This document shows positions 36,483 through 49,588 of a DNA stretch of 64,000 bases, one piece after another. Numbering within the stretch: position 1 is the stretch's first letter; every line of letters begins with the position of its first letter. Source of the stretch: Adiantum capillus-veneris (lineage: Eukaryota > Streptophyta > Polypodiopsida > Polypodiales > Pteridaceae); the NCBI GenBank assembly GCA_014529385.2, contig CM043943.1:101907855-101971854 (forward strand), read 5' to 3'. Position numbers and translations under genes: made by a program. The notes below the pieces were generated by a model, which was given only the letters and a program-made list of their open reading frames with translations, was not told the origin of the DNA and made no database searches.

Positions 36483-37672
36483 AAATGCATTTTGATTGTA
36501 AAATGTGGATGTGCAAGCATTAGGGATAGGCCTAATTGCATTGCCAATTGAGAAAAATTTGAAATCTTGTGCTTAATTTTTGAGTGTGTGCATTGCTTGA
36601 TTAGGTCAAAATAATGTTAATTTTTGAGAAATTGAGCATGCATACATTCATTTATGCTTGATCAAGTGTAAATTTTATGCATTGCAATGAGAAATTTATG
36701 GATTATTCACATATAATTTTGGCCTAAATTTGGGTGTGTGTGCCTATGCAATGGCATTATGTATCCAATTAGAGGATGAATGATTGCTGTCCCATCACTA
36801 ATCATGGTGATTGCAAGACCTAAAAGGTTTGTGTATGTATGATTGACTTGACGTGATTCAATTGTTATCCAATTAAAAATGATCTTATATATTACCATGT
36901 ATGTCATTTTAATATGGCAAAAATTTCAATGTTTGTGTAATTTAAAATGCGATAATTAAAGAATGCGGTCTCACAAATCAAATGACAAGCCCAATTGGGT
37001 TTGAATGATTAGGGATATTGGATATGAGAAATTAATATTGCAATGATTGCTAGTTGGCGGATAAGGGCAATTAAACTACTCATTTTGTGTGCAAGAAATA
37101 ACCAATTGATGAATTCAAAGCAAACTTTGTGTAGGAATTCTTTCAACTCAAAGTGTGTGCCAAATGATCTCCACTTGGAAGTAAAATGAAGGGAGAATGG
37201 AGTAGTATTGTGAACACATGGATGAAAATTTTAATTATCTAAATGAAACCTGGGCTTCAATTATCATTAAATTGTTCATTGCATGCTGTGTGTGCATTTA
37301 ATTTATGCTTACATATATGTGTACAAGTGTGCAAGCAAACTTGAAACTCGATCAAAAGGAATGAGAGATCGGAAAGGATTGTGCTTGCATCCTTTGATTG
37401 AAGGTTGTTTCAAAGATTGAAAGACAAAGAGAATTAATTTCAATGACATTTGCATAATGGATTATTATTGCGAGATGTTTTTAAATCGATGCATCTTCAA
37501 GTAAGTTCCCATTTTTTTCTTCAATTGGGGTATTATGCAAAGAATCTCTCTTAAGCGTTGATTAACGTTGTCCTTCCCAAAACCTTTCTTCTGCCTTGTT
37601 TCATAAGAACTCTCCCTTAAATAGAATATTTTCTCAAAGAAAAAATCTAATCGATCGCAGCAGCTATGCCCT

Positions 37673-37674
<2 letters not shown>

Positions 37675-37763
<89 letters not shown>
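37675..37763. repeat. (CT)n microsatellite, about 44 units
   Basis: Uninterrupted CT for about 89 bases. The Ser-Leu and Arg-Glu open frames across it are artefacts. Confidence 0.98.
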
Positions 37764-37765
<2 letters not shown>

Positions 37766-38456
37766 GCGTGTGTGCACTCGATGGCCCTACCATATTTGTT
37801 GGCATCACTTGCTCAGAAAAAGGTGCAGGCACCCACACGTTTTGAGAAACAAGACAAAGCACACACACCCACACAATCTGCTACAGCCTCGGACCTCATG
37901 ATCTCACCATATATGGATGAACGATCCACTAAACGTTTTTGCAAAATCTTCCAAATTTCCTAGTGATGCTATCACTCCTACTTTCTCTCCCCATTTTGTG
38001 CTTCCAAGCGAGCCCAAAAACTCTCATGGACCCCTTGTCATGTTGGCCAATGTGTGCAACTCCACCAAAAAAATCACACAACCTATATTCAAATAGAGTT
38101 GCAGCTGCTGACCTGCTATCAACACAATCACTCTCCCATGCTTCACCGAAACATCTACGCATCATCTCTAAAGTTCTGAACATAGACACACACACTCACA
38201 CACACACACACACACGAAATTTTATGGGCGTTGCTCTTATGGGTCCTTCATTCAAGGAAAGCCTCACAAAATCCCCCATGCCATAATGTCATAAGTCAGT
38301 AAGAGCTTCACACACACATTTGTGTGCATAGAATCTTCCCACAAACACCTCACACACCCATCATTTTTTCCACAAAAGCATGCACACAAATTTTTGAGGA
38401 AATGGTGCAATAGCACCTACTCACATACATCATTTTACTACAAATTTGGTCACCCA

Positions 38457-38711
38457 CTCAAGTCTATGGCAAGCTGGACTTTGGTTGGCTTAAAATGTGT
38501 AGGTGATGCTTGATTTATGATTATGATGTGATTAGAGTTATTTATTCCTGGCTAATCTCTAATGCATTGGAAGAGCATTCTCTTGAATCCTCTTATTCAA
38601 TACATCCAATGATGCTCATGCCTCCAAGCCCTAGCCAGGTTGCTAATCCTAGGATTGATAATTTTGTTGGTCTTGGGTTGTGATTATGTGATATTACGAA
38701 GACCTCCAACA
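38457..38711 (+). mobile_element. Truncated second LTR copy
   Basis: Matches 34,665-34,920 with about 12% differences, including TCTTGAATCCTCTTATTCAA and CCTCCAAGCCCTAGCC, and ends at the same CCAACA. The sequence after it (CCGCCCCAATTTTGG) has no primer site, as expected at the 3' side. Confidence 0.7.
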
Positions 38712-39414
38712 CCGCCCCAATTTTGGTTCCCCCATTAAGGACATCAAGTGTATGTTTTTGTGTAGGTTTAACCTATAGAATAGTCTAGTTTGCATGATCA
38801 CAAGAATTTCTATGGTCCTTTCATTCACATTGCAAGGAAAAAGGTACATATCATTTTTAAAACTAAGTTGCAATTTCAACATGTAATTCATATAATTTTA
38901 GGTCCTCTTAGGTTGGCCAAATAAATGCTTCGGTAAATCCTTTTTGGCCTCTCATTAGGTACAATCTTAGTTTGGACATCTATATTTTTTTCTTGTTTTA
39001 AACATTATTTCATGCATATACCATGGATAATAATCCAAGAATAGAGGTTCTTTACTTCCACACATTAGAGTAAATGGTGCAATTAGTAGAAAGATCCATT
39101 TTTAGCATTCTATGGTGTTTATGTTTAGTGCTCAAGGAGTAGGTGAAATTCTTGCATCACCAAACCCTGTCATGCTACTTCTTGCTGACTATCAAGTATC
39201 CTTTGATGTGCATTTCTTCATCTTGTTCTAGCGCAACTTAGCAAACTATTTTGAATGCGTAGTTAATTTCAAGACAACAAAAATTGATATAGAATATGGT
39301 ATGGATTAGCATAGCATAAGAAAGGAAAGTCATTTTCCCATAAAGAACCTAGAAATTATATTGAAAGGCCTTTTAAGATTTGGTGTGTTTAGTTGATTCC
39401 ATGAGAAAAACTGA

Positions 39415-39800
39415 TTGCTTGGAATTAACCTTTGTGTGGTTTCTAGCATTAAGATACTGACACCCTATACCTTTGATGATATCCCAATCTACTTTGATAA
39501 TTTACAAGAAGATGTTGATGATTATCTTGCTAATTTTAGAATGATTTTTCACATCCTTGAAAAAAGGTATGACATTGAGAGAGGGGATTTTCTATTGCTT
39601 TGCCTTAGAGACAACACTCCATGATAGTTTTGGAGTATGTATTCTTAGATTGAAGATGGATATATCCAAATTTCCAAGGCCTTGAAGACTAGATTCTCTA
39701 AAGTGCCAACAATAGCGCAAGCATCCTAGGGAAAGCTCTCTTGAGAGTGTGTCTCTTTTAAAATAAGAGAGTGGAGAAGGAGAGGAAATCATAGGTGGGG
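39415..39800 (+). pseudogene. Degenerate retrotransposon gag fragment
   Basis: The frame includes IPIYFDNLQEDVDDYLANFR and LLLCLRDNTP, then after stops ISKALKTRFSKVPTIAQA. The order (wrapped helix, LL-LRD, LK-RF) resembles a gypsy gag core. Stops at 39,622-39,627 and beyond make it non-functional. No LTRs could be tied to it. 39,800-41,150 has further worn coding-like text but nothing I can name. Confidence 0.35.
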
Positions 39801-41152
39801 AGATCATGGACTACATTGATCATAGGTAAAAAAGTGTGAACATGGACTGCCTACTCCAAAACACAGTGGAAGAATGTAAAGAGGATTCATGTGAGGAAAG
39901 TCTTCAAGAAGTGTGTTAGGAAGTCAAAAATATTTTGTATGAACCATGCATGCATGCTAAGCATAGAAGACCCAAACCTACAAGAAGGCAAAAAATTCAC
40001 AATTTTATAAAGTAATCGATCAACTTTTTTGAGGAGTTTCAACCTTGCCAAGGGGGGGGCTATAATTGGTGAACTTTGAAAATTAGTAAAAACTAGGATC
40101 ATAAAAGGAAACTATCAAAAGGGTACACTTGTCTCCAATGATGTATTAGTGGGAGGCTTTCCATTCAGATGAGAGTCTCCTAGGAAGAAAATCATTAGTA
40201 AAAAATAGGATCATAAAAGGAAACTATCAAAAAGGTATTATTCTCTCCAAGGTGTATTAGTGGGTGTATTTTCATTCACGGGACAGTCTCCTAGCAAGAA
40301 AACGTAAATTTTTAAGTCTCAATCAACAACACATTGGGTTTCATCTCTTCAAGTTGAACCTCTCCCCTCTTGAGTTTTGGATAACATAAACACTTGGTGA
40401 TTGACGGATGTTTCTGAACTTCCTACATTTGGTTATTTGGTGTATTAAGGTCTCACATTGTGATGATTTTGGTATCCTTCATACATGAAAAACTTGAAAA
40501 TTTGTACATGCAGATCTTGTGTAGGTGCTTAGCAAAATCTTTGGTTGGAGTGATAGGAACCTTGGTCTATTTTCTACTTATGTGGTAGACTTTTTGCAGC
40601 ACCTTCAGGTTAAAGTTGGAAGCATGTCTTAAGATCTTCTAGCTTATGAAGGTCATGGACATCTTGACTTGATGAGCCTACCCACGTTGAATGACTTTCA
40701 TGAACTAGAGTTTGAAGATCTGCTAAAACAAGCTCTTGAAGATCGTAGTGGATCCATCAACTCTACACAAGAGGAAGAGACACTTATCTTTTATATCACA
40801 TTCATAGACGTGGAAGCAATGATGGACAAAAACAAGAGCTAAAAGATTCTTTAGAAAAATTTAATAGGTGATTCCATACCATACATCTCTCTCTGGGAAA
40901 AAACTTCAAGATCTTTCGTCCTAAGGGTGCAATAAAGGTCCTTTAAGAAAGATAAAATCAGACAAAGACGGACGTTATAAAATCTATGTGTTATACCATT
41001 ATCTCGGGGGAGGGGGGAGCTAATGATAGCCATTGCTTGACTGTCCGAAATTTTCATAGTGAGCTACTTCATCTAATCAAATCACTCAAACATTGTGGCT
41101 ATCCTCACACTTTCATTGTACATAGGCATGTGTGAGTTAGGGGACCTTCCCC

Positions 41153-43930
41153 ATATCTCCTAAAAAACCCTCAATTAGCTAGTCATTGGGCTAGTTGAGC
41201 CAAATATATAAATATAATAAAAAAGAAAAGTGTATATGGCCTTTTTGTGTGTAAATATTTTACTGTATCTAGGGCCTAAATATAAGGATTTATTATTATA
41301 GTTATTTTGTTATTCTATTTATATATTTATACCTAGGTGTGTGTTTTAGTAGACCTATGTATGGCTTCTTTCATCCTCTAACACCATAACTATATTTTTG
41401 TTTCCAATGTATACATCCACTATACTCTTAAATATATTTTTTTCATACCAATCACCCCCACATTTCCACCCTCACCCTTGTGAAAAAAAAAAATCGGTTT
41501 CTACTTCCTTAGTCACTTTTATTATATAATTTTCATTTACTTGCATACTTTTTCTTTTTCACCCAAAATAATACAAAAGAGGGAACATATCATATGTTCC
41601 AATATCTTTTCCCATATCCATAATTTTTTTATATAATTTCTATTTTGGACTCATAATTCAAACACCATGTGCTCATTAACACTAGTTTGGTACAAAACCA
41701 GGACACTTAAGTGTCCTTTTTGTACAAATTTAGATTAAATGCTACTTGAATTAGATGGTTTATTTAAAAAACCCTCTTGATATGCTTAAATATGTTAGCT
41801 ATAGGGTCTTTGAAAAATATAACTTTGCATTTTAAAAACTATCATGATAAAAAATATACTCATCAAGTGGACCCCCATAAGACTGCAATTGATGCTTTGA
41901 AGAAATCAACTTATAAGCTCAAGAAAAAATGAAGCGACCTTGTGGAGAATTGTACACAAATTTTCTAGAATTGTGTTATAGATAATTGCAAGTTTCATGT
42001 GCAAAAAAAATTACTTGAGAGTATATAAAATAATGGGAAGCTCTACGTGTTTGATATGGCAATTTCAAGTCTATCATTGTATGCATAGAGAAAATCTGTT
42101 CTTGATGTGTTTTGTAATTTTAGAAAGTGATACATTGCTTACCCTCTCCAATGAGGACTCAAGGTGGAAAATAGAATTGCTTTGGTAAGAGACAATTTTT
42201 GGATCATTTCAAATATTCAAAACTACACATGCAAAAAAAAGGATTTTTAATTCTTGAGAAATAAGTATTCAAAACCTCAAATAACTTCAAAATTTTTACA
42301 CATATCAACTAAATGTATCAAATTCCATGGTATGAATACAAATGGGATACCTAAAATCTTGGTTTCAATGTTATTGTGGAGGACTCAAGATTTTGAACAG
42401 TTTTTGCACAATCAAAATTTCAAGATAGGGTGTAAGCAACAAGATTTAAGTAAGGTAGGGAGCCAAAAAAATAGGTAGTTTCTTGGTTTTAACATATAAA
42501 GTCATTTGATGTTGTCAAATTGCACTAGAATATCCCCAATTCCATGAGAGGACCTTTGAAAGGCCAAAATTATGCGCTTAATCAGCACGTGCTCAAGTAT
42601 GAAACTATGTTTATAACTTGCAATTAAATTTGAAACTATTCTTGAAGGTCATTTTATTGTTTTTGTAACATTATATACTAGCACTTGGCTTTTAAAAACA
42701 TAAAAAATCTCACCTCAACAAAAAGATATAAGAATTTTATGATTTTTTACGCAAAACAGCTTGAGCTTTTACAAAAAATTTACGACTTAGAAATTACCAC
42801 AACTCTCTCCATAGGGCTTGTATTTTGACATGGAGAAAAATCTAATGTTTTTTGTCCCTCATAACCAACCTAAGGTGGAAGCAAAAGGTGTAAAAACTTC
42901 TTTCTAGTTTGACAAATAAATTGCCAAATCTTCGTAGGAAAATAGGACACTTTAGTGTCCAATTACAGAACTAGTGTTAAGCTAGAGTCCATGAATATTC
43001 CATACACTAGTCCAAGCATGTATACATTTATTTATTCATCAATGATCCTCCTCCATGCATGTGTAAAGATAACTTGGATGCATTATGAAAATTCAACAAA
43101 GGAGGGGGCCACTAGAAGACTTTTGTAGGCATTAACAATAGGCTTCTTGGTGATATTTTTGGCGCATATTTTCACTCCGGATTTGAAGATTGACCAGCAA
43201 CCAAAATGTAGCCCATGTGCTGAATAATCATCTCAAGTTCTCTCATAGGTTTTGGAGCTAAAATCAGTGAGATATGAATTTTATGGGCAATCCTAGTCTG
43301 CCCACGTTCTCTTACAAGTCACCCTAGTCTCTTCTCTCACTTTCCTTCACACTTCCATACACACTCATTTCTCTCTATCCCTCCCTCAAACCTACACCTT
43401 CCATGGTTTCTCTTACCTTCTGCACCATTAACTTCCCCTCTCATCTCCATGGCTATCATATGAGCTCTACATGTACATACACCATCTCTATGGCTCTTTC
43501 TATTGCCTCTAGATTAAAATTTCTTCTTACCTGTTCTCTATATACATCAAACTCAACATGTAAAACCCTACTTAATCTTTGTTAATTGGGGATTCTCATC
43601 AACCAACATCAGCATTTTCATTGTGGTGGTTGAAACTTGGTGATGACAATGCAAGAAGAGAATAATAAGGAGAGGATAGGAAATCATTTTTTAGAACCTA
43701 CACAAGTAAATTCAAAACTTCATAAAAGCTTCACCATCACAAAGATTCCCTCACTTCATTCACCCATCTTCCTTCAACCATCCACCTCATTCTACCCATT
43801 GTAAATACATCATTAGCTTTTTAGTGATTACTAGCACTAACCACAAACCTACCATTGCAAAATATCCATTGACCTAACCATAAATGGCGCCTCACCTCAA
43901 GACATGTATATAGTAAAACCTCTTTCTCTT

Positions 43931-43960
<30 letters not shown>
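41153..43960 (+). mobile_element. Dispersed element, copy 2, split by a TTAA transposon
   Basis: Homologous to 31,240-32,727: same start CCTAAAAAACCCTCAATTAG (T/A variant in copy 1), same interior and same end in a CT microsatellite (43,934-43,963) running into (TA)n. It is interrupted between 41,679 and 42,981. Copy 1 gives the uninterrupted site CATGTGCTCATTAAGCTA. Confidence 0.75.
41680..42976. mobile_element. 1297-bp DNA transposon, TTAA target, CACTAG ends
   Basis: Flanked by TTAA at 41,676-41,679 and 42,977-42,980, where copy 1 of the host element has a single TTAA. Ends are inverted: CACTAGTTTGGTAC at the left and GAACTAGTG at the right. A subterminal palindrome GGACACTTAAGTGTCC (41,701) pairs with GGACACTTTAGTGTCC near 42,945. 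No transposase seen, so it is non-autonomous. Because TTAA is palindromic, a TA duplication with one more terminal base pair cannot be ruled out. Confidence 0.85.
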
Positions 43961-43982
<22 letters not shown>

Positions 43983-44056
43983 CACATCCAATCAATCTCA
44001 ATGCACTATGTACAATAACATATAGACTATATATACTAGTTTTAATAAAACTAACC

Positions 44057-44291
44057 TTCACCACAAAGTCACTCTTTCCATTGTAGGCGTATGGCTCCAT
44101 GGTCTCAGCTAACCATCGAAGATGAACCTCTAGCCGCACTTTTGAACCCATACACTTGACAATGGGTAGAGATGATGTAGAACATGTAACAAGTGTCCAT
44201 CATCCATCATCCAAACAAGTAGCCACAATGCCCATTGAGTAGAGAGCATGATCATCAGAGATGTCATTCCAATGAGGCATAAACTCATACC
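44057..44291 (-). pseudogene. Last recognisable exon-like block of the decayed gene
   Basis: Acceptor gatttcag at 44,292, donor AAG|gttagt at 44,056. It reads YEFMPHWNDISDDHALYSMG, a TGA at 44,202-44,200, then KVRLEVHLRWLAETMEPYAY and NGKSDFVVK. No family recognised. Confidence 0.4.
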
Positions 44292-44383
44292 CTGAAATCA
44301 TGTGTTCAAAAAGTAAGTCAAAAATACATATTATCACTATTCAAAGTTGTGATTGAAGCTCTTCATAAGTAACCAAATATTAC

Positions 44384-45011
44384 CTCAAAGCGTAGATACA
44401 GTAGCTCAGTCAATAACGCATAAATCAACGCTCCAAGCACAAGTTTTCTTGTGGTGTTGCCTTCTCTCTCCATTGTCTTTTTAAAAGAATGACCTTATCT
44501 TTTGAAATTAACCACCAAACTTCCTAGCAAGTATGTCCTTACCCAAGACAATGTAATTACATTCAAGAACGACCACACTCTCTTTAGTTTCATGATGGGA
44601 GAGATGAGAGAAGGATTGAGTAATTGGCAAGTATATCATGTCAGTGGTGAAGCTCTCCTTTCTCTTCTCAGTATGTATAATTTCAGCATCAACACAATCT
44701 TTCTCTACTTCTATAACAATTTATAGTTAAATGACAATCACTTCAGCAATAGAAAAAACCAAAAATCATACAAAGCAACAATCATTACCTCTTGTGTCCC
44801 TAGCAGTTTGAAGCTTTGATCTTCCTGTTTTTGCAGGCAAGTGCTCCAATTGCAATTTCTCATACTCTAAAATGTTTTGTTGTTTTTCTTGCACTTGTTT
44901 TAGTGTAGCTTCATTCATATTTCCAATCAACCCTAAATCTCATCTACACTCTCCCTTTTGATGCCTTGCATATGCTTCACTTTCTTCCTCAATAAAACAT
45001 CCTTTCTTCAT
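44384..45011 (-). pseudogene. Downstream exon-like blocks of the decayed gene
   Basis: Three open blocks: 45,011-44,789 (MKKGCFIEEESEAYARHQKG, one TGA, then a helical Gln/Glu-rich part to donor aga|ggtaat or close by); 44,720-44,508 (VEKDCVDAEIIHTEKRKESF to KDILARKFGG, stop); and 44,472-44,384 (NTTRKLVLGALIYALLTELL, donor GAG|gtaata). Frame changes between blocks. The piece at 45,050-45,250 may be one more exon. Confidence 0.35.
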
Positions 45012-45282
45012 GTCAACTCACCATGGACAATGCTTTCTTTCCCATTCACTAAGAAGAAATGCACCCGATGGCTTTCTATCCTCTCTAAAAATGGTGGAAG
45101 TATACATGTAGAATGATGGAGGTGAAAGCATTGGTGATGCTTTACAAATATGTGAGAGATTGAGTATTCTCTTCCTACCCAACAAAGATAGGAGAAACCG
45201 TCAAAGAAAAACATTGAAATATGTATTACATAATATTTTCTCATAAGCAATAGTCTTTTTTCAAAACTTCAAATGTACATAC

Positions 45283-45413
45283 CTATAAACAACTCTTTGG
45301 GCAGCATTTGGTAGATCAGCCTGCTTTATTGCTGGACTTGCCACCATCATCTCCTTTGCAAGAGGCTCAAAAAGGGTATCCCTATACCTGAACAAAATAT
45401 CATTGAAGTACTC
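45283..45413 (-). pseudogene. Exon of the decayed gene, part downstream of the retrotransposon
   Basis: Continues in frame from TLTEY: FNDILFRYRDTLFEPLAKEM, then MVASPAIKQADLPNAAQRVV to the donor TATAG|gtatgt at 45,282. Fully open. Together with 60,783-61,113 it makes one exon of about 457 bases. Confidence 0.55.
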
Positions 45414-47061
45414 TGTCATAAAAACTAATATCTAACCAACCCAAATGATTTTCTCATATTAAACTGATCACTTAATGTGGGAGAATAAACGAAAACAAGG
45501 GTTAAGATATAGACATGTGCTTATAGATCTATCTCAACACGGGGCCAATGGTAAAGGAGCCCAAATGAGAGATGGTCTATCAAAGAGCAAGGCTAACCAA
45601 TGGAGCATAATACCTTAGGGTTAGCTTCGTTGAAGACCTCCAATAATGTGTGTAAAAGTCCTTTGACCTTAAGTAAGCTAGGGCTGAGCTTGAGGCGCGG
45701 AAACCCGACCCAGCTCGAGGTGCTTGTCCTGCTTGTCATGCTTGATGACTAAGGTTCTTGAGGTGCTTGAGATGCTTAATGATTGAGGTGATTGACATGA
45801 TTGAGATGTTAGGGTTGCACTTGAGGTGAGAACCCAGCCCAAGCTTAAAGTGCTTAAGGTCCAAGCTTGTGGTGGGAACTGGGCCTATGCATGAGGGGTT
45901 GAGGTGTCAAAAAGTCAAAGATTCAATCCCTACAAGGGAGGGGAGAGCCCTACATGAGAGGGGGTGAGAGAGGAAACCCACAGACTCACACAAGGCATGC
46001 ATGGTACAAAGAAAGCAAAAGGGACACTTGTCAAGTTCCTCCTCATGTTGCCCTCATGGTGTGCCCAAAGCCTATTCGTTGGCCACCCAAGGGGTCCAAT
46101 GATAATTTAGGGGATTTAATTAATTGATTTTGCATTTATCACGTCCTCTCTCTCAAAGGGGAAAGGGGTACACTTGTCTCAAGGATACCCTTGCTGCTTG
46201 TAATGCCTCCTGCTTATGATTGGCTAGGCCTGGAGGGGTCCAATGAGCTACAAGGGGGGGTCGACCCAAGCAAGCTAGGGGGTTTCTTAGGGGGTATACT
46301 CACCCACACACACTCACAAACACTCTCATTGTATGCTAGGCAAGGTGCAAGAGCTCCATCTCCTTCTCCAAGCTCCTTGAGAAGTTGACAGCCTACACCA
46401 ACACTCTTGTCTATGGAATGCAAATCCAACCAAGAGCTATGCTTCAATGCTTAATCTTTCCATATTCTCCATCTTCATTACTATGCTATTATGTATGCTA
46501 ACCAGTAAGAATGATGATAAGTGAGGAACTATTTATTTCTCCTATGGAATACTTCTTCTTCCTCTTCCCTACCCTCATTCCCTGCTAGCTCTCTCCACCT
46601 TCGAAGGTGCTTGAGGTCTTGGGACTGAGGCTTGGGATAGTTAATGATTTCCACAAAGTGCATGTTATGCTTATTGCAAGAATGCTAATGGTTTATTCCA
46701 AGTAGATTAGTTACTTAATGCAAGTAGATTAATTGTATTGCAAGGTAGATTAATTGTTGCTTTAGGCACAAGTTGATGCATAAAAATATACATCCTTATG
46801 CACTCAAATGATTTAGGGAACACAAAGAATAATGATGTTCAGGAGTTCTTGGTTGTTTTCAAGCTAAGATTGATTGTTGATATTATGCAAAAGCTTGGTG
46901 TATAAAGCTTCCATCTCCATACTGCCAAAGAGGTCTCAAGGAACACAAATATTGTATTGTATCAAGGCTCTCTTAATGAGAGAATCTATAATACAAATTC
47001 CTTTTGGAGGGGGGACCGGCTCCACATAAATCTGATCCTCAATTGTTGTCATATTCTCTAG

Positions 47062-47102
<41 letters not shown>

Positions 47103-47245
47103 AAAGTATTGCTCATGCCTAGTTAATTAAATGTTATGATTGCTTTGCTACTACCAATTAAGTTCACCATCTATGCTCTAAAAGTTTCTCACTCTAATTC
47201 TCTTAATTCCGCTATTCTCTAAGTTCATAGGCCATTTCCATTACA
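45414..47245 (+). repeat. 5' LTR
   Basis: TG...CA bounded, uninterrupted. It contains GAGGTGCTTGA-type short repeats (45,720-45,800) and a CT microsatellite near the end (47,064-47,099). It provides the empty site for both elements nested in the 3' LTR. Confidence 0.93.
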
Positions 47246-47246
47246 T

Positions 47247-47258
47247 TGGTATCAGAGC
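47247..47258 (+). other. Primer-binding site
   Basis: TGGTATCAGAGC, complementary to the 3' end of plant initiator methionine tRNA, one base after the 5' LTR. Confidence 0.95.
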
Positions 47259-47654
47259 ATTTGGTTTCTCTTTTCTTGATTAAGAAGAGAGGTCCTTAAG
47301 TATCCTATAAATGGTTGATGTTGTTAATTATATTAGGGTAAGTGGAAGTGGGATCTATTATCTGTTTTTTTGAGCCCACTATGTGGGGGATGGTGCACAC
47401 CGCGGGAGATTTGGACTTAATAATGGAGTCTTTTTAGACTTGCCTATGGCTTTACCATTATTGAGCCATAAGAAGTCCGAAAGGAGATAGCCCTCAGCAG
47501 CTCTGCTATGTTAGACCTACTCCTCTACTCTCTATAACACTTTGAGCCATGGGTGTAGATACTTAAGAGCCGATTTTCAAAGGCTAAGAGGAGTGGCAAC
47601 TAAGATTTTGAATTTCCAAATCATACACTAAGTACATACATAAATTTTGTTAAC

Positions 47655-49096
47655 ATGGTTGACAATAATCAAGAGAGTAGAACGATCATTGATAACTTTG
47701 ATTTTGCACATGAAGGTGCTAATGATGATGCTCCCATGTTTATCAAGTGTCTTGTTTTTAAGCTACAACAAGCTATGGGATACCCAGCCCTACAAGGTGA
47801 AGTTTTCCAACAACTTCATAGTTATGGGATTCTCCAAACTCCCCCAAAAGAGAGAGCACCGCAGAAGTCTCTTCAAGAGATTTCCAAGAGAGGGCTCTCT
47901 ACGGTGAGAGAAGAGGAGAACCCATATGAAGCGCTTAAACGATTACTAGTGGGCTTACCTCCATCCAAGAAGAAAGGTGAAGCCTCTACTATAGATCCTT
48001 CCCCAAGAGAAGGAGAAAGAAGTGAGTCTCCCAATACTTCTGAAGATGTGGCCCCAAGAAGACGGCAACCTCAACGATCTCCAACTACCCCCAAGAGGGA
48101 AATATTTCCGCAAAGTCCTCCTCCTCGTTATCACAAAAAGAAAGAGAAGTACCAAAAGAATGAAAAGGAGAGAAAGAGGTCACACTCTTCTCCATCTTCA
48201 TCACCTTCCTCATATTCCAATGAAGGTAGCGGCTCATCTCTCAAAGAGCCCAAAAGGAAAGGCCATCGCAAGTCGAATCCAGTATGGAGAAGGTCCAAGA
48301 AGCTGAAGAAGTTCAAGGAGGGAGGAAAGGACACACTTTTCTTATCTATGATGGCACCCTTGGTGCTACGGACAAGATCTTGGCCTTCATCCAGCAGTTT
48401 GATGTGGCCTTTGGTGATGAGGACTTTATGGAGAACTCTAAACTGCGTCAGGTATCTATGCATTTTCAGAGCTCCGCTCGTCAATGGTGGGCTAGCCTAT
48501 GAGCCCAAAGGAAAGTTCCAAGGACATGGAAGGCTTTAAGAGCCTCCATCATGAAACAATTTTGGGAAAGCAACACTAAAGACAATGTCCTCACAGAATG
48601 GAAAAGCTTGAAACTCTCTCCCTACAAGTCCATCCAGAAGTATGTAGATAAGTTTTGGGATTTACTTCTCAAGGCCAGTGTCTATAAAAAGATAGGCTTT
48701 GAGGAGCAAAAGCAACAATTTTGTGCGGGTCTTTTTGACGAGATGGCCGAGTATATTAACTCACAAAGGCCTAATGCCATATCGACAGTCATACACCATA
48801 CTGTGGTCGCCTCTCAAATTAATTTCCAACAAGGGGTTAAGAGAAACTCTAAGCCCATGGAAGTGAAGGATCAAAATGAGCCTAGAGAAAGGAATAATGC
48901 TCAAACTTCCTCCAAAGGCAACTCTAGCAACATCGATAACAATGCTAGGGAGAAAGGAGTCTACAAAGGTAAGAATAGACTCTCTCCAACAAAGCTAGAG
49001 TGTTATCGTAAGGATAACAAATGCTACAAGTGTGGACAACAAGGGCATGTCTATCGTGCTTGTCCCCAAAGAAATGCATGCAACAAGCCTCCTTGA
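47655..49096 (+). pseudogene. gag: gag: capsid core and CCHC zinc knuckle
   Basis: ATG 47655. It begins with a 200-residue Ser/Arg/Lys-rich lead, then the frame changes at about 48,284. The capsid core follows: FLIYDGTLGATDKILAFIQQ, SARQWWASL, TGA at 48,500, then IMKQFWESNTKDN and the usual helices to AEYINSQRPN. The zinc knuckle CYKCGQQGHVYRAC (CX2CX4HX4C) is at about 49,022-49,063, with a stop at 49,094. Two lesions in an otherwise well-kept gag suggest moderate age. It would package element RNA. Confidence 0.85.
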
Positions 49097-49588
49097 GTTT
49101 CTATGTTGGAAACTCCAAAAGAGGATTCTTATAGCAAAAGGCTTTTGTTTTTCCTAAGCAAGGAGATATGTACATACATGTTTATGAGTCGGGTAGTATC
49201 CTATCCCTTGTAAATATGCATGCTTTTCACAAGTTAATTAAAATCTATATATTCATATACATGAATTTTTTTAGAAAGTCAATAAATGAATTCAATGTTT
49301 CAACCCATAACAATTAAAAAAAAGACGGGAATCAAGAGGAATTAGAACTGTCTACATTCCTAAATGGATTCCAAAATGTTTTTATTGATGATACCCCCAT
49401 GAGCTATCTCCATAATGAGGGGACAATGACCATGCAATGGAGCTTTTACCACGAAGCTCACTGCCTAATAAGCCTCCTTATTGAGCTTTATAAGCTCCAC
49501 AAGAGGGGTTCAAAAGTCAATAGCATGAACTGGTAAGTTTTGAGAGAGGTTAGGCTTTCCTCTAACCAAAAGAAAAGTGGATTTTTTA

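Larger units (their letters stand above)
34921..38456 (+). other. Internal region of the non-coding LTR-type element
   Basis: Rich in TGTGTGTGC words and without any gag or pol similarity in six frames. It contains the inverted-repeat element at 35,251-36,482, the long CT tract at 37,675 and a CA run at about 38,186-38,213. Large non-coding internals between LTRs are typical of non-autonomous (LARD-type) elements. Confidence 0.4.

Noticed and set aside
37596-37901. Ser-Leu-rich and Arg-Glu-rich open frames
   Set aside because: They are translations of the CT/GA microsatellite; the same applies near 53,262, 55,440 and 58,080.
40340-41060. Integrase or chromodomain of a gypsy element
   Set aside because: Some phrases look coding, but I could not match any conserved motif.
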